From positions 19,387,523 through 19,451,522 of the forward strand of contig OW388301.1 in NCBI GenBank assembly GCA_936450465.1: a stretch of DNA of 64,000 nucleotides, in the 5' to 3' direction. Shown piece by piece: positions 33,670 to 47,218 of this stretch; positions within the stretch are counted from its first letter, which is position 1, and each line of letters starts with the position of its first letter. Below the pieces are notes generated by a model, which saw nothing but the letters and a program-made list of their open reading frames with translations, was not told where the DNA came from and searched no databases. The position numbers and the translations under genes were made by a program. This DNA is from Gibbula magus (lineage: Eukaryota; Mollusca; Gastropoda; Trochida; Trochidae).

Positions 33670-34699
33670 CATAATTAAAAACATTAAATCTTAACATATG
33701 TCAACCTATAATAGAATAGCCTTAGATAAATCATGTTGATACTCAGTATGGTATTGTTATTGTTGTAAATTTATAACGGAAATTTTAAAATTATATTTAA
33801 TGAGCTTCAAATCACACTAATGCGAACAGATGTTGCCACGATAAATGTATATGTTATTGATTGAATATGTATTTTATCGCCTATATAAAATAATGCATTT
33901 TTACTTGAAATTATAACAAATGCATATCAATATAAAATGTTCATGAATTGTGAATAGTGAAATAATAATGTAAACGATGGATGAAATATGATGGCATTAT
34001 GTGAAATATTTATTAATATATATTGTGTGTGATTCAATGTTTTATAATAATATATGAATGTTAGTTTTCACTAGTCAGAAAAAGCTCTCCTCCCATGAAA
34101 TGTACATTCTCTACATACCTCTACGATGACTCCAAAGTTACCTACGTGAAACAGTAGGGTAGGGGATAACCATATAAGAGTATCAGTCGGAAGACAAGAG
34201 AGCCAGAAATATACTCTTGGCGTCATCAGACAGGTAAACCAATGAAAAAGTCTAGAATGCAAATTCCGAGTATAGTAGACTATATAAACGGGAGATCACC
34301 GATTTGCTATGAGTGCGGGCTTTTGTTTTGTATGTGCCCCAGACTCCACGCACCTATGTACGGAGATGAATCATAGTAAAGACTTGGATGTGAGAGAACC
34401 TCAGTGTTTTGTCTTCTATGAATAAACTCAATCGCCAGAGCTACATCCCCAGCTAAAGGCAATAAAAGCTAAAGGCGATAATTTGCATATTTTCAACATT
34501 ACTGTATTAATTGTGCCAATTATATACTTTGGACATTTAGAAAACAATACTATCATGTTTGAAATAGGTCCATACTATCTGTCTATGACAAAAGCATGTT
34601 TTGAAAATTGACAATTTTAAATAGAGAGAGAATGGGGATTGCGTTTATAAAAACAGTTATTATGTGAACCAATGTTAGATTAACAGACCAGTCTATTCA
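33670..34699. other. Upstream region of the ubiquitin-like gene, no gene seen
   Basis: AT-rich. A TATATAAACGGG word at 34280-34291 looks like a TATA box on the plus strand but no convincing exon follows. A SINE S2 head fragment (GAGCTACATCCCC) is at 34440-34452. Confidence 0.4.
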
Positions 34700-36300
34700 G
34701 GTAATAATCAGCATTTATGCCTTCTGTTTGTAATCCCAGGGAAACTGTAACAAAAAACGCAGGCAGTTTATTGAAAGTGCTTTAACATATAAGTCGGGGA
34801 GGAGGGTCAGGCAATGAGTTATTGTAATGGTGGAGAAGATACAGCCAATTGTGCACTTTGGGTGCAAAGTACCCACCTTTGCACAAATTAGATTTATGGT
34901 TATCAAATCTGGTCTGAGGGCAAGAAAATTTCCATTCAAGTTGGCCATGAAATTGACTGGGAAACGTATTTCATTACTTTGTTGTGAACCGGCTTTTTAA
35001 AAAAAGTATGTATCCCCAGTGCTGTCTGCAGGAGACCCGTCAACAACGGTTTATCAAAACACTGTCAGTCCTTGTATTTCTGTTGTTAGCTAGAATGAAT
35101 TACAATAAAATTGCATAGGTGGGTCGTTTTAATATGTAGAAGTACGTAAAACAGATAAATTTGTTCAGGGGCGGCCATTTTGAATTTGGCGGCCATCTTG
35201 GATCGATATTGACTTGGCCCTCGCACCAAATTTAATCACCATAAAGACCATAAACTATAGTTGTTCAATATTTGGTACTTTTCATCCAAAGTGCACAATC
35301 ATTTCAACATTCTGCCTGACTATGTCTGTCCGTCCGCAATCACATGTTTCCGGAGCAGTACTCGAAAACTACTTGACTAATGTTCACCAAATTGGAATCC
35401 AGCTTTCCCATATCATGTAGATTGAAGGATCGGGATGGTTTCCTGAACAAATCTCTAAAACTACGAGGCCAATCCTTCAACTTCTAATTTTGTTGTTGTT
35501 TTTGTTCCCATGGTAACAGCTGATTTTTCAACTTATATTGGGCCGGGGAGATAAGCAATCTCTTCTGATGGAGTATCGTTTATATTTGCATTTTTGAAAT
35601 GATGGTGTTTTGGTGTCAAAAACTATGTTAAGTCATATTGAGAAATGAAAGTTAATAACGATTCTTGAAATGTGATAAATTCCATTCTGTCTTGAGATCT
35701 GGTTACACCTTTACTTTACTGCCTTTTAACAATAGTCCCTTGCTACAGCTGTATACATCTCTAAAATCACAGAGTTTGGAAAAAGGCAAATTCATTCAAA
35801 GTTACCTACACGGCACACCTTACCTTTGCCTACTCATACCCCAGTCCCCTTCCTGCACCTGCCACTGTGGAATATGCATATAATTTCTCTGTGCAGAATT
35901 CAACAGCTGTCGACATAAAAGCAAGTAGGTAAAATGATTCCTGTTCATATTGTTAATTAACAGTTAGTATTTGATTTACTGTATTTAATTTTAAAAATAT
36001 ATTTTTTCTCGACTTGTTTTTATTTAACCCATCGGTTTGTAATACTGGTGGATGTAGTTGTCGCCCTGTCCGTCTGTCCATCTGTAATCATTTCGTTTCC
36101 AAGCAGGGCTCGAAAACCGTTCATGATATCTTTCTGAAACTTTCCATGTGTATTTCCCACCAACTGAAGTGGTGCCATTTGATATTTTCATAATTCTGAA
36201 AATTACATTTTCTTTTTCATTTTCATAGAAACTTTGGATTTAGACTGTCTGTTTCCGGAGCAGAACTCAGTGTATATAGCTATCTGAAATAGTAGATATA
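34700..36300. repeat. Cluster of decayed dispersed repeats J
   Basis: A phrase of the type GTCTGTCCGTC...AATCA...GTTTCC...GAGCAG.ACTCGAAAAC occurs at about 35322-35375, 36065-36125 and in part at 36250-36275. Segments at about 34830-34930 and 35214-35300 are related in inverse orientation (GTGCACTTTGG / CCAAAGTGCAC). No transposase or RT sequence is visible. The open frames here (up to 77 codons) are attributed to the repeats. Confidence 0.5.
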
Positions 36301-39300
36301 CTTATATATACTTATAAACATGTACTAGGTTACTGACGCAAAGGTGTAAATTAAAGTATGCCCGGGAAATTCGTAAACATTTCATTAACATGGTGAGATT
36401 GCACAGTAGTATAAGTGTTCATTTCCCCTAAATCTTTTCCTTTCATTCTATTTCTTAATTTCTAGTTAACAAAAGTTCAAGTTTCAAACAGAATCTGATG
36501 AGGCTTCTTTGAAACAAGAATCACTCAAAGTAATGCAACAAACGCAAAAGTGTCAATTAGCGATGTTTGAATTTGCACATTCTGAATGACATCTCTTACA
36601 CACCTCATTACCGTCACTCAAAGTTCTCTAATTGACATGATAAACAAGACAGAAGATGTCACTTTTCAATCGTAATTACATTTAAATATATCTTGATATT
36701 TTCAATGAGAAAGAAAAATTCACTACTTTAGACTTGTTCACCATTTGATAGCTTCTCAATTACCATACACAGGATGTGATGTCATGTGTAGATCTTGTGA
36801 AGCTCACCAAAAAATAAGTTCATCAGCAACATAAGAATGATGTGGAAAGGGAAGCACCACATTTTTAACTTTAAGGTTACATGTCGTACCTATGGTCACT
36901 TTCGGGATTCGTTGAAAAGGCATTTTAATTTCACAACTTCTTGACTTTAAATTTCTAAAATCGACCAGTAAATTATTAATATACTACTTTTTTTTAAAAG
37001 TGCCTAATTAAGCCCTGGCTACTGGAATGAAATCTTGGTCCTTGAAGCACATCCTGCTGTGACGTACTTGGAGGAATCTCATTGTGACCACTAATATTAA
37101 TTTAACGCGTTTTCCCGATTTAAACTGATCATATAAGATAGCAATCTTCATAAAAAACAACCCACATTTTCATATGGTTACAACGACCGAGCCCTGCTTA
37201 ATCGGAGTGCATGTTGCGCCAATGTACAGTATGTGTGTAGCAAATAACCGCGGGACTGCTGTCATAACACATAGACAAAGGCAGAGACGGAAGTGTTGCT
37301 CGCATAAACACTGCTACATCCCAAATCACCATTCACTGGGCGTCAATTAGATGTTATTAAAATATATGTATATGTATTTTAGCTTTGACCAATTAATCAA
37401 AAACTAAATTGATCCATTTTCGAACCATGACCAGATCGGTCGATTGCTATTTGGACGTCATTTAACATTCGCTATAAACTTGTTTGGCCATCAGTTTTGA
37501 TTCCTCAAAGATATTATTAAAACTTAAACATTTTGACTGGCAATGTAAATTATTGACATGCTGCTGATTTATCGTGATCTCAGATATGTTAAATGCGGTG
37601 AGATTTCAAGACGTGGTAGATTCTTAGACGGTGAATTCGTAGATGGATACCTATTATTTATAACCAAGTACCTTTGATGTTATACAATTTTATTAAATGT
37701 ACATGTATCTCATCTTCTTTTTGGGACCCTTGTAAAGTGAAACTTGATTTCAAGGATTACTCGGCAAGTTTACAGCAAAACAGCTGTGTGACATTGTGCA
37801 AAGCGCATTTATAACAAATTGACTGACCGATATCCAGGTGTTTACCATTGTAATTAGTAAGCGAATGTTTACAACCCATCCCTCCACTTACGTCACTTCC
37901 GGTTACCTCGAATCCTCTAAGCCCCGCCCTATCTTTCGTTTGTCGCTGGCCAGTAAAAATCAGACGAAATAATTGACCTGGTAGTCATTACTTCAATCAA
38001 TGAAATCAATAACTTCTCGACTTTTGGATGGATATCATCTATTAATCAAATCAGACAAGCACAGTTTAAAATCATATGATATCAATACAACTGTATGAAC
38101 ATTGCATATGAATGCTTCTGATTTGCATAAACAAGTTGTATTTGACGTGCCACGTACTTGGTTTCTGACATTTAATTGCTAGCCATTAAACAAAGGTTTA
38201 CATTTGATTATCATTCCAGATTTGAAACAGACAACACAGTGTAAATAATGAATAATATTCTCGTCATTCTATAAACTCTTCTGTCTCAATAACATTTCAC
38301 TACATCTTTCAAATAATTATTCTGCTTCGTTTTTAAACACAACGTATATACATGCATGAAAATACAACATAAATCGTGATTTATCGCTCGGTATTTCATC
38401 TTCATTTAGCCTGTATCTTTCTAATCTCTTTTTATGACTCCCCAATGTTAGCATGTGGTTCACCTATATTTTATCTCCAACAATCCCAGCTTCTGTCTCC
38501 CCTAAACAATGTCAAAATTCGACGTGTTTTTCTTATACATGAATTTATGACCGTGTCATCCGAATATTTACGTATGAATTATCTTTCGTTATCTATACTC
38601 AACTTAGATGTATATATAAACAGATAATCCCACTCAGTAGTTTATACGAGCCAAGGGCGTAGTTTGTACAATCTTCATAAGATGTTGGCAGATGCATTTC
38701 CGTTTAACATGATAACCAAGTATCAACGAAGATAGGAAAATATACACAACATGTTTAGCTTATTGTGAAACCGAACTATCTTCTTCACATTGCAGCATTG
38801 CATCGAATAATTAGTGCATATTAAAGCAATATTCATAGCATATTCGTAAACATGTTGACAACACTACATTTCTTAGTTTGGACAGGTAACCATTTCATCA
38901 ACGTCCTCAAATAACACAACCACAAAATGTAAGTACTATGAGCTTGATTTGAATGTTGATTATTTACATTAGTACAGTGTACTTATGATGAAAATGTTTT
39001 CTCAATATTCTGAACTTCAATATTCTGTACTGCTGCGCCTCACCTCTTAGATTATAAGATGATGTAACTTTACAAACTCATATATCGGAAAAAGTATATT
39101 TTAAGATTCAATCAGACATAATAACGTTTGGATTATTGTGTTGTACTTTAGGTAATTTGTTTTGTCAATGTATTGTTAAATGCTCCCAAGGTGATATATG
39201 ACCGTATCGACCCTCCTTGATTGTTGGTTTACTGATATAAAAAAAATACCTCTGGTTCTGTGTTACATTGTCATATCACTGAAGACAAAGAAACGACTTT

Positions 39301-41590
39301 GCACGCTATGCGGTCTAGATCAACAAGCATGAATAAATTATGCTGTTGAGTCCGAGACGCAGTAACAAAATATTTGGAAAACAGATAATATTTTACAATA
39401 GATTCTCCATTGGTTCAATTTTGCCGTGTATCATACCAAGTTGTCATCCAATATAAACATAACATTCTGCAAGCATAATTGAATGACACATACATGTAAA
39501 GGGATAGCATTATCATTTCCAACCTTCTTACATAAACGTTGTACATATATTACTCATGTTGTCATGTATCTGCTTGACTGGTATCACAACATAAGCAGAT
39601 AAAATTGAATAGAAGTGTTATATACATGTATCAATTCAATTTAATTCATTTTCAAATAGTGGCGAATAATAAATCATACTTTCGTATGAACTGAATTCAA
39701 ATAAAAATGAATTTAAAAACATTTGGCAAAATGAAAAAGAACACAGCGCATCATATTGAGAAACCCATATATTCAGATTATATAATATGTATGTGTTGAA
39801 CTAGTACTGGCCAGATCTTGATCGATCAACGTATGTCCGTATATAGTCGGCAAACAAATTAAAGGCATAACAGAACATTACTGCAAAACATCATTTTGTT
39901 TAAAACAATTAATAATCGTACAGTTTTTCATGAAATAATAAAATAATTTCTCCTCTTCGTATAGCAGTTCCAAGTATGCCCACCATAGACTCAGCATTTG
40001 ATAAAATTAAATAATTCTTAACTTCTTTTTTTTTGTTTTTTTTTTTTTTGTTTATTTTTGTTCATCTGTTTAATAATTCTGTATTCAAAAGCATTACTGA
40101 ATCAAAGAACGAAGTGCCGATCTACAATTGTCTATTATTTTACTGCTCAATCCGTCCATGGATGTATTGGGATCATACGTCAGTGAAACTTTAAAATAAT
40201 ATGGTCCCTGAATACAACTGTCATGCCTATAACCCATCTTTCTAATTTACCCAAATCAAAAGCTCACATGGACTTATTGCGATTGTGTTCATGTGTGTAA
40301 TTAAATCAGCGAGTATTTAACAAGGATGAATATATGCGATTATCTTTTGCCAGGTAGTTGAATGATGTACTTCCGTTACTCTCACGACCTCCGCCTCGAT
40401 TTAGCTGGAGGGGCTTCGATTGACTCAGGAGTGCACACATGAGTGACACTAGTCGTTTGATTAGCAATTTTGATCGCACATGTGACACACTTATTAACAG
40501 ACAAAGTTGTTTAACCATTAAGTGATGTGGGTGATTATTGTAGAAGGATAATAATTATTCTACATTATTATTATAATTGTTCGTAATATTCGTTACTGAT
40601 TTGGCTAAAGCAAGACGGAAAATCAGATGATATTATGAAACAATGATTAATATGAAAGTCCATTGAAAAGACAACTGTGATTCGAGTCAATAACATTCAT
40701 GAAAACCACTCTCAATGAGGACAGCTATTTCACTTGCTCACTGTAAGCAGTACATCTTATCACCATCGCCACTTTAATCCGAATGCTTGTTGCGCGTGGT
40801 TGTATGAAAATCTGTTTCACACGTTTTTTTATGATCAGACACTGATCGAAAACTGAACAATGTATGTTATCTCATTTCAACAATCGCCCTTCTGTTGGTA
40901 CATGACAACATCTGGAATTTAAATATATCATGCTCAAATGATGCAACTTCATAATGCTATAATATTGCTAAAACGCTCATTATAGTTTTTACGAAATCTG
41001 ATGAGATATCAGGTAGGCGTTTATTTTGGCCGACAGTGTACAGTGCTTTATTTTAACTTCGTCTTATTAATGTAAAGAAGACCAAGGTCTGTGTATAGTC
41101 CTTATTAACTTCCTTATTAATATAGGTAGTTGTATGCATTAGTTGACACATTCATTACTTAATAATTCATATTAATTATGATATCATTTTACTACTTACT
41201 GAAGTTGATATTGGATTTATGATAACATAATTGTAAAATATGTAGGTAATTTAAAGTAACTTTATTATATATTAACATACGCATATGTCTAATGTTATAT
41301 ACATCAAACCTAACGAAATAACATACTTAGATGTATAGAATAAGCTAAGATTGGAAAACAAAAAGACATGCTTTCATACGTGTTGTATATTAATGTCAAT
41401 GAATAGAGAAAATAAGACAGATGACAAGCGTATAAGGTAAAACATACCAATTTACATAAATAAAACGGAAATAACACTGCAATTTCTATCTGATTTTCAT
41501 CTGAAAGAAAATTAATTTATGTAATGGTATTCTGATATCACTTCTCTTGCTCTAGTTTCTCAGAGGCTAAATAATTGACTTAGTGTAAGG
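36301..41590. other. Long AT-rich stretch without supported genes
   Basis: About 5.3 kb. No domain-bearing frame, tRNA or full transposon was seen. A GC-richer spot at 37885-37935 has ACGTCA, CTTCCGGT and CCCCGCCC words (CRE-, Ets- and Sp1-like), which could be promoter elements but have no exon nearby. A T-rich run lies at 40022-40060. Confidence 0.45.
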
Positions 41591-41596
41591 TGTTAA

Positions 41597-41912
41597 AGGG
41601 GCAGTAGTAGAATAATGGTTTATGTCATTTAAATTTACTTTAGAGGGAACAACATCTTATTACACAAACCAATTATCCATAGTGGTAATACCGGTGTTGT
41701 GTATAAATAAAAAATTGCATGGCAGCCATTTTATTGTGAACACATTTTATTATTTCGAATGACAAAAAACGATTGCCATGGCTTTACCGAACCGTGTACA
41801 CTCATTTATAACTTGATTTTTCGAAGAGAGAAATGTGTTTTACTATTGGTGACATTATTTTTCAAATACATTTTATCGACTTATTTGAGCGAAAAAACGT
41901 GCTACTGCCCCT
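41597..41912 (+). mobile_element. TTAA-flanked MITE, family A, copy 3
   Basis: 316 bp with ends AGGGGCAGTAGTAG and GTGCTACTGCCCCT, flanked by TTAA (41593-41596, 41913-41916). The left end lacks about 35 bp compared with copy 1 after the first 10-12 bases. Confidence 0.85.
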
Positions 41913-42204
41913 TTAAAGAGAATATATAATCACTCATGTCCAGTAAGGTGAACGTCGGTAAATAAGTGATATCAGCATGAGAAAGGAACTTCTTCTGAGA
42001 ACTTGTGTGCCTGTATTTGTTCTATGTATGTTAGAATATTGGTGCGAAGGTAAATGAACATGTGTCTAACAGAATTGGTGTTAATATCGAACACGTTGTC
42101 CTTTAGAACGTTTGATGAACTTAATAACTTACGAACTCAACTTGGTCGTTGGGTTATTTGAACATGCATTGAACCACTAACAAAGTTAATTGACACTAGT
42201 TCTC

Positions 42205-42328
42205 AGGACAAAAAGTGGTGGAAACCGATTTTCAGGTCCTTCCGGATTATACAAAAATTTGGTGGATTCCGGAGAATCCGGAAGGATCCAGAAGCATCCG
42301 GCAAGCGGATTCCACCACTTTTTGTCCT
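42205..42328. mobile_element. Short foldback MITE (hairpin family C), copy 3
   Basis: 124 bp: AGGACAAAAAGTGGTGGAA at one end and TTCCACCACTTTTTGTCCT at the other, complementary over most of their length. The same size as copy 2 at 31564. The 64-codon frame is an artefact. Confidence 0.88.
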
Positions 42329-42758
42329 GTGGTTGACATCAAAACTTTTATCATTTATATAGAAAGGTAGGTACGATGGCTGTGGAAGTCGTGACATACT
42401 TACTCAGTGAATACAAAAATCATTTTGTTCTTGAGATATTTGAGGAGAAATCAATGGTTTTGGACCAACTCACCTGTATTGTATGCTGGGACATACCTGT
42501 AGCTGCATGGAATGAAAGACGCATTGAATCATATAGACTACTAATTAGTTGTTCAGAACTTCAAAGAAAATACCACTATAATCTTTAAAAACCCTTTTCA
42601 TGTTTAACAGTCGATACAGCATATGAGATGAGTAAGGTGAACTTAGTTCGCTGAAATGAAATACTTTATAACAAAGAATGGATAAATGATAAGAGTTATC
42701 GATTGTTGATACTAAATATATTGGACACACTATTTGTGTGATTATTATCAGATTACAT
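42329..42758. other. Spacer with unassigned 70-codon frame
   Basis: A frame at 42376-42588 (plus) starts with ATG and has mixed composition (MAVEVVTYLLSEYKN), but no domain or splice context is recognised. No gene is called. Confidence 0.3.
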
Positions 42759-42767
42759 TTTGAGGCT

Positions 42768-43074
42768 AGAGGTGAGGTAAGTTTGGGTGAAACGCCGCTT
42801 TCACGAGTATTTCATTTACATCACGGCTGCTAGTATTATTGCAAGGAGAAAGCCTGCAACACTATGTAGCTATGTATTGGGGTGAAAAGAACAACCTCGG
42901 GAACTAGTGAACTATGGGGTGGTACTGCACTGAAATTTACTGAAGCACTGCACTCAAACTTTACTGTTTATAGAACAGCTACTGCAGACAAAGTTGCCGT
43001 GCCCCTGGCGCAATTCAAACCATGGATCTCTTGATCCAAAGCCAAACGCGCTAACCACTGTGCTATCCATCCCC
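42768..43074 (-). mobile_element. tRNA-derived SINE S1, full length
   Basis: A 307-bp minus-strand copy. The tRNA-like head (A-box complement near 43045-43068, B-box region near 43008-43025) is at the right. The flanking 9-bp duplication is TTTGAGGCT (42759-42767, 43075-43083). Diverged from the 6.4-kb copy. Confidence 0.88.
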
Positions 43075-43083
43075 TTTGAGGCT

Positions 43084-44958
43084 TGAAGAAATATTCCGGA
43101 TGTCAACGTGCTTTTCAAGAGTTTTTCTGATATATTAGGTAACTAGTAGTTAGTATGCCATTAGGAGGCTTTAAAGAAGTTGTAAGCACAATGGAAACCC
43201 AAGATCTATGGATAATTCTTCTCTATTTCAATGAATGATTCCATTCCAGTATATAGTAGTTGACTATACACATATCTTGCTTTTCTTGTACCTATTTTAC
43301 AGGGGGAAATCGGGCATCCCTGGTGTTGCTGTGCATAACAGTGAAACCAGCGAGCATTGGCTGAAATTAGCGCGTCGGTACTTCACTTAAAATTTCCATA
43401 CAGTATTCCCAACTGCTTGTTAATACTAAGGACGTGATATCACCTCCTGCCATCAACAACCCTTGTATTCAAGAAGATTGTTCCAGATGTAACCTCTAAG
43501 TACGAGGGACGTGATATCACGTCTGACTTATAAAATATAGTGTATCCATACAAGATACTAAATCTATAGGACTATTTTCTTCACTGTTTTACCTCGTCCT
43601 TCAAATGTACTCAATGTAAGTCATGCACTTTTTGACAATGTAATTTTATGTTTTGTCATGGCTCATATCAACCGTTACAACAATGGGGACGTGATATCAC
43701 CCCCTCGTATATAAATGGCATGTTACTAAACACAGACTCGTATAGAAGGGATGTGACCCTCAGAAGTGATAGCTCGTCCTTGGTATAGAAAGAGTTAAAA
43801 TAAGGGAACCATTGCACAAACACATTATTCATCTGATTTTAACACATTTACTAAATTACCCCCAACTGTATCAAATTGATCATCTCTGTATGTGTGTCAG
43901 AAATGAAAATGTCAGATGGTTTCTTCAAATCAATATGAAGACCCCAAGAGAGTTTTCATTTGAGCCTGGTCTCGTATCATGCATTGGCGGATTTACATCT
44001 TAACGGAGAAATGTTACACAAGCAAGGATATCGTTTTATGAAATTATAAATGCTGCTCACAAAAAAGTGTTTGCAAGTATTTGATGATATAAAACAGATG
44101 TCCCTTAACAGAGTAATCCGAGAAGAACATATCTCCCTTGTACAAACATTTTTGTCAAGATGATTTAATAAATGTTTACAGACAAACTATTAAGGTATTT
44201 TTTTCGCACTGGAATTCATCAAACCCAATGTATTTCACGTTTTGGAATAAAAATAAAACTGATTGCATTACAAAAACAGGTGGTGATGGATAAAGCAGTT
44301 TGATTTATTTAAGCCACAAGTGAGGCCTTAAAGTATTGAACAATTTTAAGTAGTTTGTAAGATTACAATTTAATAGACAACTCTGTCATCATTTTATTTT
44401 AAAGTCATTTTTAATCTACTTGCTCATTTAGGCAACCCATTGTATATCAAGCTTACATTTTACCCTTTCTACAATACAAATATAAACATACGTTTTCAAT
44501 ATTGTTAATGGTTACCACGATATGAAATTGCCTATGTAAGGTTTATCACCAATAATGCGCATTATAAAACTCTTAAACATGGAAATAAGTGTTTAGAACA
44601 TCAATTTGATGAGCAATAACATAGTGAGCACATATTCTTAAATGTTGTTACCGCACACAATAACCCTTCGTTGATTGCTCAATGAGTGATGATAGAACAG
44701 TGTGAAAATTTCAAAAAAAGTCAATACGATATCTACTTTAAATTTCAGAGTTTCAATTGTGGCGCACTTCTGCTAAATGTTCCCTAATGCAGTAAGGGAT
44801 ATTTTAAAGATATGGATATTGGGCTATATAGGTCTGTCTTATAAAGAATAATAGAAATGTAAATAAATAGAGACAAACAAATAGATTCCAAAGCATAAAC
44901 ATCTAGTCATCTCAAGAATGTTCCTATCATGATCACTCGTACGCCAAAGTAAATCTTA
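43084..44958. other. Non-coding stretch
   Basis: No supported gene. A GGGACGTGATATCAC motif recurs near 43430-43440, 43507-43520 and 43685-43700, suggesting short dispersed copies of a repeated phrase. Confidence 0.45.
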
Positions 44959-45353
44959 AGCCCTGTATATACGACGAGCGTTTGAATATGAGTAAATCAT
45001 TACACATATGTAAATTTGCTCATATAAGCAAACTTCGCCGTATGGACGCATTTGCACATATGTATATTTTACTACCGTAAGAAATTTATTACCTTCGAAA
45101 TCAATCTGACTATCCGATATTCATTATATAATTAGGGCGAATAGTCAAAACAATGTTGACAGATATAAATTAATGTCATTCATTGGCATGTTTACGAATT
45201 CTCTATTCATATATCAAAATAGTCGGAAGCCCATTTGCATAGGCAGAAATTAAAGACATATGAACGCATAGAAAATTGACTTTTACTACTATGTGTATAT
45301 TACTACCATAAGCAATATTGCATATGTGCAAAGTTCGCCGTTTAAACAGGGCT
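44959..45353. mobile_element. TTA-flanked MITE (PIF/Harbinger-like)
   Basis: 395 bp with inverted ends AGCCCTGT.TA.ACG.CGA (starts AGCCCTGTATATACGACGA; ends TCGCCGTTTAAACAGGGCT). TTA lies directly outside on both sides, the 3-bp duplication expected of Harbinger elements. Inner CATATG-rich sequences are also partly inverted. Non-coding. Confidence 0.7.
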
Positions 45354-45859
45354 TTACTTTAATGGGCATTTGGTCAGCTCATAAAGCCAATGTCTAGACC
45401 ATAGATATATAATGACAGTAACAATTACACTAAATGAGGACATTGATCCAATGATGAAATGCAATACAACATAGATATAGCTCACGGTTTCTTATGAATA
45501 ATTTAATGTGAATTGTCTGAATATGTTAACATTGCATAGATAGTATTGTATGGGTGTTTTCATATAAACATTCTTCACGAGACCCCATTAACAGCGAGAT
45601 AGCTTTAGCTATATATTTTATATCATATTCAAAACAAGGGTTCCAGGTTCATATCGAGGTTTGAGATGGTCGTTTGTCCAGTTTACTGATACAGGGGCGC
45701 GGGTTGTCACAGGGTGTTTTAAGGAGGGTCTGCAGATATGCAAGATCGATTATTTATAAATATGTATATGACAGATAACATAAGGTAGCAGGCAATATAG
45801 GCCATCTGGCAGACATACATCTGTATGATCCTTATTCAATGTTCTCTGAGTTCCATGTT
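45354..45859. other. Non-coding spacer
   Basis: No gene or repeat recognised. Confidence 0.4.
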
Positions 45860-46135
45860 GACTATATGCATTTTGCAAGGGTCACTGGAATCTCTGGTCT
45901 TCTCAGAGATAATCACAGTTCCATCGCTATGCAATTTAACTTTCTCTCAAAGGGTCCCATTGCAGGCATATATCTATACAGATACACAGTCCATCCATCA
46001 CTCTCAAGCCAGTGCCTCTGACATCGATGGTGATCCGTCCAATGATTCCACAGGGCATATTATGATAAAGTGTGTTGCAATCATGAGCTTGTCCATTTCC
46101 CGAACACTTCTGAGCTTTATGTGGAACTGTTCCTA
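45860..46135 (-). pseudogene. GON-domain gene fragment
   Basis: The minus strand encodes AHDCNTLYHNMPCGIIGRIT, then DVRGTGLRVMDG (about 46100-46000). This aligns with AHDC...SCGIIGRF.VDLRGTGWRVMDG in the intact protein at 52610-53803. After VMDG a frame change is needed to follow the PAMGP and GTVI segments (about 45960-45895). The start, the first half of the domain and the N-terminal PAN and sushi regions are missing. It is either a broken copy or a lone exon of another family member. Divergence from the 52.6-kb gene suggests an old duplication. Confidence 0.72.
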
Positions 46136-46249
46136 ACAGCATGAGGTCAGAAGCTCGTTGAAAGTACAACCAGATGTTGAGTACGTGGAATGTGTTCGTC
46201 AGAACAAGTCTAGTTTAGTTAGTTTAGAACCGTTTAGTTCAACATCTGT

Positions 46250-46534
46250 GAGGTGAGGTGAGCCGAGTTGGGGTTTATCGCCGCTTATATCACTTATATC
46301 GCGGCAGCTAGTATTACGGCAGGGAGAAAGCCCGCAACGCCACGTGGCTATGCATTGCGGTGAAACCTGCTAGCAACTGCTGGAACTAGCGAACCATGGG
46401 TGGTACTACTCTGAAATTCAGTGTAGCATTGCACCCAAACCTTACTTCGTGTAGAACAGTTCTCTCCTGCAGACAAAGTTGCCGTGCCCCTGGCGGGATT
46501 CGAACCCGGGACCTCTTGATCCGAAGCCGAACGC
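46250..46534 (-). mobile_element. tRNA-derived SINE S1, head-truncated
   Basis: A minus copy with the tail (GGTGAGCCGAGTTGGGGTTT) at the left and B box complement (GGGATTCGAACCC) near 46495-46507. The A box is largely lost. An 11-bp duplication TCAACATCTGT flanks it (46239-46249, 46535-46545), so the truncation happened at insertion. Confidence 0.9.
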
Positions 46535-46982
46535 TCAACATCTGTCATTTGGCTGCATGAAACAGAGACTGTTATACCCCAGCCAAATAGAACAATGGTT
46601 ATGGACCTTTGTTTTGGGTAATATTAATATAAGCTATTGAATCCTTGGTCATCTACTCAACCTACTTAAGTGATTGTTTCCTCGTCCGAGTTTTATTGAG
46701 CTCAGACGGTAGTTAGAGGTATGTTCTTGAAATAAAAGTGGAATCTGCATTCCCATGGAAACAACAGGCAACTAATTTCCTCAAATTTGTAAACCCGAAA
46801 GTCGAAAATCGTATGTAAACATGTTGATTGGTGACCATCTTCAATTTAGTTTAGACTTACGGTGTTACATCTAAAATGAAAGTACGAAGACGTTCAACGT
46901 CCTTATAAACCTCTGGTGACGTCATCCTTTTGTTAAGCACCGTTCCGTAACCTGAAGGTAGGACCTTGGCGACATCAAGTTA

Positions 46983-47081
46983 GGTCTATCTGGGATTTAA
47001 ATACCTCATATAAGGTCTATCTGGGATTTAAAGACCTCATATAAGGTCTATCTGGGATTTAAAGACCTCATATAAGGTCTC
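46983..47081 (+). repeat. 31-bp tandem repeat, three units
   Basis: The unit GGTCTATCTGGGATTTAAAG plus 11 bp starts at 46983, 47014 and 47045, with a partial fourth at 47076. GGTCTATCT words recur near 47640 and 47675. Confidence 0.85.
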
Positions 47082-47218
47082 TAAATCACAGAAAGACCGC
47101 AAACATTAGTACTTGATTTTTAAACTAATTTCTTTTCAAATCTCAGACATTTCCCATCATAAAATTCATTTAATCTTAGAATTCTAACACTAGAGTTTTA
47201 CAAATATATAACTCGAAA

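Noticed and set aside
34280..34400. TATA-driven gene (TATATAAACGGG)
   Set aside because: No open frame with a domain follows, and a SINE fragment lies just after; chance or a repeat is more likely.
37861..37960. CpG-type promoter
   Set aside because: CRE-, Ets- and Sp1-like words occur once each, but no TSS, exon or coding region could be placed on either side.
43430..43700. CRISPR-like array from the recurring GGGACGTGATATCAC
   Set aside because: Only three irregularly spaced copies in eukaryotic DNA, with no regular spacer length.
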